Assembly (NCBI RefSeq): GCF_000430645.1
Contig: NZ_AUMK01000016.1
Location: 46,719-110,718 of the forward strand
Direction: 5' to 3'
DNA length: 64,000 nt
From: Aquimarina latercula DSM 2041
GTDB taxonomy: Bacteria; Bacteroidota; Bacteroidia; Flavobacteriales; Flavobacteriaceae
Numbering within the stretch: position 1 is the stretch's first letter; each line of letters starts with the position of its first letter. The notes under the pieces were generated by a model. The model saw only the letters and a list, made by a program, of their open reading frames with translations, ran no database searches and was not told where the DNA came from. The translations under genes and the position numbers were made by a program. Positions 1 through 9,000 of the stretch are shown here, in pieces.

Positions 1-498
1 ATTGTAATTTCTATCTGCAAAAACTTCATATTTCACTTTAACATCATCTCTGTAAAGATACGAAATCATAGATTCTTTAGTCGTTATTATATTTAAACTT
101 TTATCGATATTTTTAACAGATTGAATAACTGCATTTGCTACCTCTTCATTTTTCACTGCTTCGTTATACAAAGCACCGTGGGGTTTTACATGGTGTAATT
201 TACCACCTAGTTTTTCCGTATAAAGTTTTACCTTCCGGATTTGATCCGTTAATGTATGGACAAGATCATCATAAGAAATATCTACAACTACTCTTCCGAA
301 ATTTTCGCGATCGGGATATGAAGGATGTGCTCCAATTTTTACTTGATACTGTAATGCTAATTCAATTGTTTTTTGAATCACTTGATCATTACCTGCATGC
401 ACTCCACAAGCTATATTGCACCAAGAGATATACGGCATAATCTTTTCATCAAAACCAGCCTCTTCTCCAACGTCAGCATTCAATATTATTTTTTTCAA
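1..498 (-). CDS. pxpA: 5-oxoprolinase subunit A (LamB/YcsF family), C-terminus cut by window edge
   Basis: The minus strand is open from a TTG start at 498 to the window edge (166 codons). The product has LamB/YcsF family hallmarks: LNADVGEE near the N-terminus, IMPYISWCNIACGVHAG, GAHPSYPD, then HVKPHGALYN and FADRNYN. These are conserved residues of PxpA, which with PxpB and PxpC converts 5-oxoproline to glutamate using ATP in the cytoplasm. The TTG start is chosen because an AGGA lies about 4 bases upstream and the first in-frame ATG would delete the conserved N-terminal motif. The gene starts 27 bases after the Nramp-like transporter gene, so the two are probably co-transcribed. The rest of pxpA, and any pxpB/pxpC, lie outside the window. 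Confidence 0.9.
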   Translation of the reverse strand, partial: MKKIILNADVGEEAGFDEKIMPYISWCNIACGVHAGNDQVIQKTIELALQYQVKIGAHPSYPDRENFGRVVVDISYDDLVHTLTDQIRKVKLYTEKLGGKLHHVKPHGALYNEAVKNEEVANAVIQSVKNIDKSLNIITTKESMISYLYRDDVKVKYEVFADRNYN

Positions 499-525
499 AA
501 TTCCTACTTTTACAAATTATTTTTC

Positions 526-1746
526 CTACATGTTGATCATAACTTTCCAAATACCTCTAAAGCCTAAAAAACAAGTAATAAATACAATCAAAAAACCAAG
601 TATATTTTGCTTTATAGAATTAGTAAAATTCCCCAGTATATTTTTTTGATTCATAACCCATAATAAGAAGATTGCTATAATGGGTAATAGTAATCCATTT
701 GCTACTTGTGCAAATCGAATAATCACTATTGATTTTATACCTAAAGAAGAAAACAAAACACCTAAAAAAAGTATAAACATCCAGACTGCTCTAAAGGAAT
801 TACTTTTTAATCCATCTTGCCATCCCATACAACCTTTTACGACATAAGCTGCAGCTAAAGGGGCAGTGATTGCAGAGGTAATTCCAGCAGCAAATAATCC
901 TAATGACAGTACGTATTTTGCCATAGATCCAAAAACTGGTTCCAATCCTTTTGCCAAATCAGCAGCATTATTTACTTCAGTTTGCTGAATAGCTGCACCC
1001 GTAATTATAATCGCCATAGAGACTAAACCACCTAATACAATAGCGACCATAGTATCTTTCCTAGCTGCAGGGAGATCTTCTTTAGTTTTCCATTTTTCGC
1101 TTACTATAGCCGCATGAAGGAACAAATTGTAAGGCACTACTGTTGTACCAATTAATCCCACAATAGTGAGTATCTTATCGGCTGATAAGTCCGGCACAAA
1201 ACCTTTAAAAAGCAACGATAGGTCAGGTTTTGTTACCATTGCAGTAATGATAAAAGCAATACTCATAAACAATACGAGTACGACTAAACTGCGTTCTAGA
1301 ACTTTATAATTACCTATATACAATAGTATAAAAGCAATTACCCCGATGGTAATACTCATATAGTTTACCGAAACAGTCCCAAATTGAACTATTGGTGATC
1401 CTAAAATAGTAGACAATCCTAATACGCCCCCACTAATATTACCAGCTTCATAAGCAGCATTACCTATAAAAATCGCTGAAAGAATAACTCCTATCAATAT
1501 CCATCGTACTATTTTATTATCGAATTGTGATTTTACAACTTCACTCAATCCTTTTTGGGTAATGATTCCTAAACGTGCTGACATCTCTTGTAATACAATA
1601 CAGGCAACTATTGATAATACCAAAGCCCATAATAGAGAATACCCAAATTGAACCCCTGCCAATGTACATACAGTTACTGTTCCTGGTCCTATAAAAGCTG
1701 CAGTTACTAAGGTTCCTGGACCTATGTTAGAAAACCATTTTTTCAC
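526..1746 (-). CDS. Nramp-family transporter with non-canonical substrate site
   Basis: This 406-aa protein has about 11 hydrophobic segments and an Nramp-like N-terminus (GPGTLVTAAFIGPGTVTVCTLAG). Canonical Nramp metal importers carry DPGN in TM1 and MPHN in TM6. Here the equivalents read GPGT (residues 20-23) and VPYN (204-207), so the metal-coordinating Asp, Met and His appear absent. It sits 27 bases upstream of pxpA. Family membership is clear from the overall pattern. That it carries something other than Mn/Fe, for example 5-oxoproline or another cation, is inferred from the lost ligands and the neighbour. It should not be called MntH without testing. Confidence 0.85.
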   Translation of the reverse strand: MKKWFSNIGPGTLVTAAFIGPGTVTVCTLAGVQFGYSLLWALVLSIVACIVLQEMSARLGIITQKGLSEVVKSQFDNKIVRWILIGVILSAIFIGNAAYEAGNISGGVLGLSTILGSPIVQFGTVSVNYMSITIGVIAFILLYIGNYKVLERSLVVLVLFMSIAFIITAMVTKPDLSLLFKGFVPDLSADKILTIVGLIGTTVVPYNLFLHAAIVSEKWKTKEDLPAARKDTMVAIVLGGLVSMAIIITGAAIQQTEVNNAADLAKGLEPVFGSMAKYVLSLGLFAAGITSAITAPLAAAYVVKGCMGWQDGLKSNSFRAVWMFILFLGVLFSSLGIKSIVIIRFAQVANGLLLPIIAIFLLWVMNQKNILGNFTNSIKQNILGFLIVFITCFLGFRGIWKVMINM

Positions 1747-1778
1747 ACGCTTGTATTTTTAGTTATTAGTTAAGTAAG

Positions 1779-1792
1779 AACCTTTAAAGGTT
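1779..1792. promoter_or_regulatory. 14-bp perfect palindrome upstream of the Nramp-like gene
   Basis: AACCTTTAAAGGTT is a perfect dyad in the 61-bp gap between the DUF2891 gene and the Nramp-like gene, 33 bases before the transporter start. It could be an operator. A palindrome of this size also arises fairly often by chance in AT-rich DNA. Confidence 0.25.
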
Positions 1793-1807
1793 GGATTGAT
1801 TTAATTA

Positions 1808-2941
1808 TTAAGACCGATCATCAAGTGCATAAATTGCAAAAGACCCTAACCAGTGTCCTCCTTCATAGCTATCGCCTACAAGATTGGGTAATGAATACTT
1901 TACGTGTTGATTAGCGATATTGATAAGATGATCATATTCTGGGTATTGATTTGCTAATCCATATAATACCCAAGCTCTACTAAAATTAAGCCCATCTAGA
2001 TGTACTAATTTACCATCAGTACGATCAGAGACTTCTCCAACCGGTATTGCAAAATCAGGTTTTTTAAGTTGTGGCATAAAATCGTCAACCCACTTATCAA
2101 AAGACGGTTTATCCAATACCTTTCTCATAAGATCAACCTCTTCTAAACAAGGTGACAAAAAATCATATCCGCTAGGTTCCCAACCTATCGGACAGTTCGC
2201 GTCTTTAGTATAAAAATCTTTTGCACAAGAAGCGATAACATTTTTGAGCTTAGTATTATCAAACGTATTTGCATAATCCAATGCAAAAGATAATCCGAAT
2301 GCTGTATTGGTATGTTCACCTACTCTGATGGGATACTTAAGTTTTGGTAAAAATTCGATATATCGTTGTACTATTACATCTATTAATGGTTGCAAATTTT
2401 CTTCAAGGTTCTTTGCTACAGGATCATTCCACGTATGAATTTCTTCGGCAAGTTTAAGTAACCATGCCCATCCATATGTGCGCTCATAAGATGTATTATG
2501 TTTTCCTTTAAAATATAGTACCTCTGCCTCTATATTTTCTTTAGAAATACTTTCTATTAGTTTGGTTTTTATCTCTGTAGCTTTTTCTATTTCTGGAAAG
2601 GACTTTACTAACTTTACTAGTGACCAATGTCCATGAACCGCAGAATGCCAGTCAAAACAACCATAAAATGCTGGATGTAAAACTTTAGGCTCTCCTAGAT
2701 CTTCTTTGCTTCCTATGGTTTGTCCTAATTTATTTGGATACTCGGTATGAATGCAAGCTAAGGGCAATTCTACCAAAGTATTTGCTTGTTCTTTTGTTAG
2801 TTTTAGAGGTGTTTCGGCAACAACGTTAGGTGTATTTTTTTTGATTAAAGGTGTTTCTTCTACTTCCTTATTAGCATCCTTTTCTGAAGTACTACAAGCC
2901 GCAATAATCATCAAAAAAAACAAAATAGTTAATCGATTCAT
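1808..2941 (-). CDS. DUF2891 family lipoprotein
   Basis: This 377-aa protein begins with a lipoprotein signal peptide (hydrophobic residues 4-15, lipobox ending at Cys16), so it is probably anchored to a membrane. The mature part, from about residue 60 to the end, matches DUF2891: LACIHTEYPNK, HPAFYGCFDWHSAVHGHW, ERTYGWAWLLKLAEE, HTNTAFGLSFALDYA and EGGHWLGSFAIYAL. Conserved Trp, His and Glu residues suggest an alpha/alpha-barrel enzyme such as a glycan-acting one, but no function is established for the family as far as I know. It lies on the same strand as, and just upstream of, the transporter and pxpA genes. Confidence 0.85.
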   Translation of the reverse strand: MNRLTILFFLMIIAACSTSEKDANKEVEETPLIKKNTPNVVAETPLKLTKEQANTLVELPLACIHTEYPNKLGQTIGSKEDLGEPKVLHPAFYGCFDWHSAVHGHWSLVKLVKSFPEIEKATEIKTKLIESISKENIEAEVLYFKGKHNTSYERTYGWAWLLKLAEEIHTWNDPVAKNLEENLQPLIDVIVQRYIEFLPKLKYPIRVGEHTNTAFGLSFALDYANTFDNTKLKNVIASCAKDFYTKDANCPIGWEPSGYDFLSPCLEEVDLMRKVLDKPSFDKWVDDFMPQLKKPDFAIPVGEVSDRTDGKLVHLDGLNFSRAWVLYGLANQYPEYDHLINIANQHVKYSLPNLVGDSYEGGHWLGSFAIYALDDRS

Positions 2942-3068
2942 GTGTCAATACTTTTAAAATTTCCTCATCTAAAAAGACGATTCCTTTTTAAAAATATTGA
3001 TTTCCCAGTGTTAATCTACATGATTGTTAATAACATAAGTAAATAGTTTATAACCTCTTAAAATTGGC

Positions 3069-4412
3069 TTATATGGTTACCATCTTACCTTCTTTAAGGT
3101 ATTCTTTTTTAATACCTTCTAATATGGTTTCGAGGAGAATTGATTCGTGCTTAGAAGCTATCGTTTTAAGACAAATATATTGTACTACATTGATAATATT
3201 CGCTCCTGTTAAAGCATATTTTTTAGAGACTTCCTCTAAAGAAATACTTTTGTCTAAGGCTATTTTATCGGGTAAGTTTTTCTTCCAAAGTGATAATCTT
3301 TCTTTAAAGGATGGATTTTCGAATTCTATAATTGATTGGAACCTACGCGTAAATGCTGTATCGATATTATTTTTAAAATTTGTAGCTAAGATAACTAAAC
3401 CCGGATGCGCTTCAATTCGTTGCAGCAAATAAGATACTTCTTGATTCGCATATTTATCATGAGCATCTCTCACATTAGTTCGTTTTCCAAAAATTGCATC
3501 AGCTTCATCAAAGAATAAGATCCAAGACTTATTTTTCGCTTTATCAAATAATTTAGATAAGTTTTTTTCAGTTTCACCTATATATTTTGATACAACCATA
3601 GATAAATCAATACGGTACACATCTTTTTCTGTGAACTTCCCTAATAAAGTTGCAGTTAATGTTTTTCCAGTTCCTGGAGGACCTGAAAAAAGAATACGAT
3701 ACCCAGGTTTGATTCTAGATTTCATATTCCAATCATGTAATACCACATCATTATACTGCAACCAAGTCTCTATTTCTTTTATTTGATGCAAGGTTTTACG
3801 TTGTAGCACCAGATCCTCCCAATCCAATTGTGTTTCTATTCGTTCCGCAGGGAAATCTTTGCTCATAGTAGGTTTTAATACTTTGCCGGTAGTAAATAAT
3901 GATACATATTCTTCTTCCAGCAATAAACGCCCACTCATTTTGGGTTCTCCCATTGGAACTGTATCTAAATAAATAATTCCTTCTTTCATAAAAAGATGAT
4001 CTTCATAGAACATCTCTGTGAGTTGTATTCTTTTTTGGATATCACTACCTCCTATTATAAACTGTACGGTTTCTCCTGTGGGTATCACCCCTCGATGGTT
4101 TTTACCTTTTACACCCCCAAACTCTGGTAACTCTCCTCCATTTGGTAAAAAATCAGATAAAATAGTTGTAAAAAAATTCGGAGAAATATGAGGAACAATA
4201 GCCAATAATAAAGTAATTACTTCTTCTAAAGACAATTGTTTTTTTCTAACAAATATTGAAAACGATGATCCATCAGATACGATATCATCAAATTTTGGAA
4301 AAACTGGTATTTCACTAGTATAATTATCCTTCAAGCGATACTCAATCACTTCTCTTAAAAATGATAATTTACTGTCAAAATGAATTGTATTCTGAGCTAA
4401 GGTATTTTTCAT
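3069..4412 (-). CDS. eCIS AAA+ ATPase (Afp15/Pvc15-like)
   Basis: This 447-aa protein carries a C-terminal AAA+ module: Walker A GPPGTGKT at residues 244-251, Walker B ILFFDEAD at 298-305 (D302, E303), and an ATNFKNNIDTAFTRRF sensor/arginine-finger region further on. The N-terminal 200 residues are unlike classical AAA proteases and match the lead-in of eCIS-associated ATPases. In Afp and PVC clusters the equivalent ATPase is needed for assembly or cargo handling. It is the last gene of the minus-strand eCIS operon, starting 4 bases after the amidase-like gene. No clear terminator hairpin was found after it. Confidence 0.9.
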   Translation of the reverse strand: MKNTLAQNTIHFDSKLSFLREVIEYRLKDNYTSEIPVFPKFDDIVSDGSSFSIFVRKKQLSLEEVITLLLAIVPHISPNFFTTILSDFLPNGGELPEFGGVKGKNHRGVIPTGETVQFIIGGSDIQKRIQLTEMFYEDHLFMKEGIIYLDTVPMGEPKMSGRLLLEEEYVSLFTTGKVLKPTMSKDFPAERIETQLDWEDLVLQRKTLHQIKEIETWLQYNDVVLHDWNMKSRIKPGYRILFSGPPGTGKTLTATLLGKFTEKDVYRIDLSMVVSKYIGETEKNLSKLFDKAKNKSWILFFDEADAIFGKRTNVRDAHDKYANQEVSYLLQRIEAHPGLVILATNFKNNIDTAFTRRFQSIIEFENPSFKERLSLWKKNLPDKIALDKSISLEEVSKKYALTGANIINVVQYICLKTIASKHESILLETILEGIKKEYLKEGKMVTI

Positions 4413-4416
4413 CTTT

Positions 4417-5235
4417 TCACACTAAAGGTTCAATAGAAAACACATCTATTTTGGATCTTCTAAAGCTTCTAGTCCTTTTCATAACCGCTACTCCATTCCT
4501 AGAACCTTGATGGTTGGTGTTTCCTTCTATAGTTTCTATAACATCACCATCTATAGATGTTATTATACCAGTATGTGTCCAATCTAAACGAGATTTTTGA
4601 ATCAAGAAAATATCTCCTTTTTTTATTACAGACGGATCTCTTCTTATTTTTTGATATCTAGAAAGTAAGTTTTTTTCTAAACCTGTGTTACCTACTGTAT
4701 CACAACTATAGGTAAGTGGCATTAGTGTTTTGAAGTTTTTGCCTAATGCGCTTGCCGCTTGATCTAATATTGCTTGTGCAAATCCCATACACCAAAACCA
4801 AGGAGATCCATCATGACCGTCCATATAACTTCGTACCCAAGGTCCACTATTGGATTGTCCCCGGATATTAAGTTCGAAAGGGTGTTGACGTAAATGATTT
4901 TCAGCTACTTCTACCATCAAATCTCTTAGATTATTACCAAGCAAAGGTTTTTCGAAAGCTTCTTTTAACCCAAAACATAACTGATCAAATAGTCCCTGAT
5001 CTACAATTCCCGTAGTTGCAAGGTTATGAAAACTCTGAAGATTCTTTACCGCTCTTTCTGTAGCAGGGCCAAAATCACCATCAATTTCTGTTGCTGTTCC
5101 ACTACTAGGGTTCGGAATAGAGAATAAAGTTAACCAAGATTGAATTTTCATCACATCTTTTTTATTATTATCGGTTCCTCTTCTTTTTTGAGTGGCTTTG
5201 ATTACTAATTCTTTCTGATATGCTGTTTTTTTCAT
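4417..5235 (-). CDS. peptidoglycan-binding plus CHAP-like amidase/peptidase in eCIS cluster
   Basis: The 272-aa protein has a PG_binding_1-like helical domain (about residues 24-90, with IDGDFGPATERAVKNLQ) followed by a papain-like CHAP or NlpC/P60-type domain. The likely catalytic Cys is C149 in FWCMGFAQAILD and the likely His is H221 in WTHTGIITSIDG, with a polar residue near 237-239 (EGNTN). No signal peptide is visible. Because it is cytoplasmic and embedded between effectors and the ATPase, it may act as an endolysin that frees assembled particles by lysis. It could instead be a delivered cargo. The role is inferred; the domain assignment is fairly firm. Confidence 0.75.
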   Translation of the reverse strand: MKKTAYQKELVIKATQKRRGTDNNKKDVMKIQSWLTLFSIPNPSSGTATEIDGDFGPATERAVKNLQSFHNLATTGIVDQGLFDQLCFGLKEAFEKPLLGNNLRDLMVEVAENHLRQHPFELNIRGQSNSGPWVRSYMDGHDGSPWFWCMGFAQAILDQAASALGKNFKTLMPLTYSCDTVGNTGLEKNLLSRYQKIRRDPSVIKKGDIFLIQKSRLDWTHTGIITSIDGDVIETIEGNTNHQGSRNGVAVMKRTRSFRRSKIDVFSIEPLV

Positions 5236-5346
5236 AACCCTACCTTATTTAAAAACATAAAGTTAACTCAATTCAACTGGTTTTCCATGAGCTAAAAGAC
5301 TCATCTTTTTAGGGGTTTTTTCCTATTAGTTTCTTATTAACTTATT

Positions 5347-6000
5347 TTAATCATTACTCAAAATAGAAGCATCACCATTTATATTAAAATATCGATCTAA
5401 ATATTCTTTTTTATTAAAATCAGGGAAAAATAGTGGTAGATCTTTAAAGAGTTTTTTCAGCCTTTGATTTACAAAAATGAAATAATCCTTTTGGATATCT
5501 ATATCACAAAAAAGATATTGCCAATCGATATACCCTCTAAATTCGATATTCTTCTTGAAATATTCTATAAAATTAAGATTGACCTTAAGTGGATTTCCAT
5601 TACTGTCAATAATCCAAATTCCTCCTTCTTTTTGAGGTAAAAAACCAATTAAAACACCATCTCCTGTTAAAGGATGACTCTCAAAAATCAGTAATTCAGA
5701 TAATCCCGAATCGGTTAAATAATTTAAAGTATTATTTAAAGATGTTCTAAAAGGATTAATATAATTAATTTCACCTCCTATTTGATAATCATCATCAATA
5801 GATTTATACTCCCAATAAATAGAAAAATTTTCTGAAAATATATTAAGGATTTTAAGATCTCTTTCTTGCAAATCAACTTTAGAAAACTCTTCTTTAAAAG
5901 AAAGATTATCAGATAGATTACACTTACCATTATCTATTTCAAAAGAAAGGTTTTTAACTATCTCATTAAAGTTCTTGATATATCTATTAATAAGTTCCAT
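5347..6000 (-). CDS. SMI1/KNR4-like protein, candidate immunity protein
   Basis: The start is placed at the ATG at 6000, which gives 217 aa and avoids overlap with the preceding effector gene (stop at 6011). An upstream ATG at 6060 would overlap it by 50 bases. The layout resembles SMI1/KNR4 (SUKH) proteins: an N-terminal helix, LSELLIFESHPLTGDGVLIGFLPQKEGGIWIIDSNGNP in the core, then FIEYFKKNIEFRGYIDWQYLF near the end. SUKH proteins commonly neutralise nuclease-type polymorphic toxins. Its place directly after a large DUF4157 effector suggests it protects the producer from that effector's C-terminal domain. The family call is moderate and the partner is inferred from adjacency. Confidence 0.6.
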   Translation of the reverse strand: MELINRYIKNFNEIVKNLSFEIDNGKCNLSDNLSFKEEFSKVDLQERDLKILNIFSENFSIYWEYKSIDDDYQIGGEINYINPFRTSLNNTLNYLTDSGLSELLIFESHPLTGDGVLIGFLPQKEGGIWIIDSNGNPLKVNLNFIEYFKKNIEFRGYIDWQYLFCDIDIQKDYFIFVNQRLKKLFKDLPLFFPDFNKKEYLDRYFNINGDASILSND

Positions 6001-6010
6001 ATAATTATTT

Positions 6011-9000
6011 TTATCTACCAACCTTTGTACCAAAAGTATAGGCACCACTGGTATGTGCATTTTTAAAACTTGTTACCTTATTAGCAAAATCACTAATCTC
6101 TGTGGTTCTATTCTGATATGCTGTATTCAAAGAATTTTCTAAATGATTTTTTGATCTAAACCCATGAGGAAGGGAACTCCTTACTCGTTGCACGAATTCC
6201 GCAAAAGGTCGATCCAACATAGAACTTACTCCTTGAATTTTGATTCTTCCAGTATTAACTTCATCATTAATATTCATCACAGCGTTTATATCAGGAACTG
6301 CAGGACTTTGCTCTTCTTTCCCCCCTATAGCCCTTCCATTAATAACAAATCCTCTTTCTTTTTCCTGCCAAGCATTATTTTCGTAATTGTAAGGCCCCCA
6401 TTCCATCTTAATATAACTAATGTAATCATTATTAGTCCCTCCATGATATGAAATATCTAAGTCATACCAAATAACATGGCCACTACCAACCGCACTTATT
6501 GCATGCTGTTCAATAGCTCTATAATAATGAGTATTTAATGTGCTTCTAGCAGGTGTTAAATTAGTATCAACCGCTGGGCCGCCTAATTGTTCTGTAAGCA
6601 AATGCATTTTAACCCAAACGGTGCCTGTAGTTAATCCTGCTACAACCAATTCATTCCAGCCTGGAAGCGTAGCTCCATTATAAGTATTTGCAGCACTTCC
6701 TCCACTTGTCCTACCCGTTTTTAAATATTCTATTTTAAACCCACTCGCTTTTGATCCATTTGAAAAACCAGGTTTTACTAGTGCAGGAGGATCTGGCCTA
6801 TTATCCTCTTCTTTCCCTGTCTGAGTATCAAGTGTGTTTTCAGGACTTGCTGCGTATAAATAATTCCAACTATCTCCTCCATCAATTACCTCAAATCTTG
6901 TAAAAACTGGATGATTTGCTCTAACAAGAGCCGCTACTTGCTCAGCTTCTTCTCTGCTAATATTACCTTCAGTAATCAAATTCTGCTCCTCTTGAGCAAC
7001 CGTATTAAACCCTGCTCTTATTTGATCGGCTTTCTCAGGATCATATTGTTCATCTAAATCCTCTTCCTGATTACCACTTCTCCCCATCACCCTATCCAGC
7101 AATGCCATACCGGTATCTACCGCTTTATTTACCAACCAGGTTAAGGCTTCATCTATTAATGCCCTTACAGAACCTATGATTTCTGCTATTCTAGCTCCTA
7201 TTCCACCCAACCCAACTTGATTGGCAAGGAATCCAATAACTACAGGCATAGATTGTCCCATGGTTCGTTCCAGATAATCTGCTGCAGTTGCTACATTTCC
7301 TTGTGCTATATCGGCTACTCCATTCACAAATGAGTTAATCACTTCTAGCATCTCTCGCAAATATTGGATAAAACTCTGAACTGCACTGAAGAAAGCCATT
7401 GCTCCATTGACTACCGCCATGATACCAGTTGGATCCAACATACTCAATAATCTGGTTGTTATTTGTGTAATGATTCTAGTCATCACAAAATTCTTTACAG
7501 CATCAATTACAATATTCCAAAGGTTACTAAGCTGTTCCTGTATTTTATCCCAAATGGCTGCAATACCTCTTTCTTGAACATCTTTGATAAATGTCCAGAT
7601 ACCTTCTAATGTATTAATAGCACCTCGTATTCTGGCAACTCTTTCTGGTCCTATTCGTGGATGTTCTGCCAGTTTTTCCCAGATGCGTTCCATAGAAAGC
7701 CCTAATACTTCTAAGACCCAACTAATTACTCCTTGCAGAGAGAAGTCTGTAAGTTCTGGAATACCGGCATCTCTTAATTCTCGCATTAACCAACCCATCA
7801 CACCGTTAATTAAATGGGTTACGATGTTATCAAAGAATTTCACAAAGCCTTCCTTGATAGCTCTTAGTATATTCTTCAGGAAACCAATTGGATCTCTCTT
7901 GATGTCTTCCATAGCTTGAAGTGATCGGGTAATAATATTTCCGATCAACTCGAAAGGGAAATTCATAATTTCCAAAATAGCCACTATTACAATTCGTACT
8001 ATTTCTGCTACAAAAGCAATTAATCTACTGATAGGTTCACCAAATTGATCTATAATTCTGACAAAAGCGTCAATAGGATTCAGAAGATCATCTATAGAAA
8101 AAGAATTCCAGAGATCTACAAATAACTGCACAATGGATTGAGGAGTCATATTTAAAGTATCGACTGCAGCTTGTATCTCTCCTACAATTCTAGCAATCGC
8201 ACCTGTTTCTTCCATTTGCGCATACTGTGCTTCTCCTCCTTCCATTAGACTCATAAAACCTCTAATAAGATTCGGAACTGTTCTTGGTACATGTTCGTCC
8301 GTAAAAGGATCTTTACCAATAATTACTTTAATCAACGAGAATCCTCTTGTTTCGTTTGCCACAGAAGAAAGCCAACTTAATAATGCTTTCTTAATCAGTT
8401 TAAGCACTTCGATTGCTACTGTTAACGCAAATGCCCATACTCTTTCTAAAAAACCAGTAACGCGCCCTGACATTGCGGTTAAATTTGTTGCGATTTCCGT
8501 TAGGTTCGCTGGACGAATTGCTTCCCACGCAGCATTTATTAATCCTCTTAACTCTCCTAATAATGCCATGAAGGTTCCTACTTGAGTATCAAGCCAATCC
8601 GCTGTTTCTTGTAAGGTGCCCCTTTCTCGCATTTGCTCTAACTCCGTTTCCTTTCCAATAAGCATTAAGAAATCTTCCAGAATTTCTACAGTAGTAGCGG
8701 TTACTTCTTCGTCCCTTAGTGGATCATAGTGTATGATCTTTTTAATCAATGACCAAGCTCTATTTTCTTCTAAAATGGGTTCTGCAACATCAATTAGTGC
8801 TTCTTTAATCCAATCAATAATTTGATTAACTAATGAACTTGCAAATACTGTTATTCTATCCACGAGATCATTAAATTCTTCTCTTAACCCACTAATGAAT
8901 GAGGTTGCAGCGTTATTTTCCCAAGTCTCCTGCACCAAATCTAATAATCCTTGGGTTGTGAGGTTCAACTCGCTTAACCTTCCCGTGACCCAATCAAATA

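Noticed and set aside
526..1746. Calling the transporter MntH
   Set aside because: The defining DPGN and MPHN metal-site motifs are replaced, so the substrate is uncertain.
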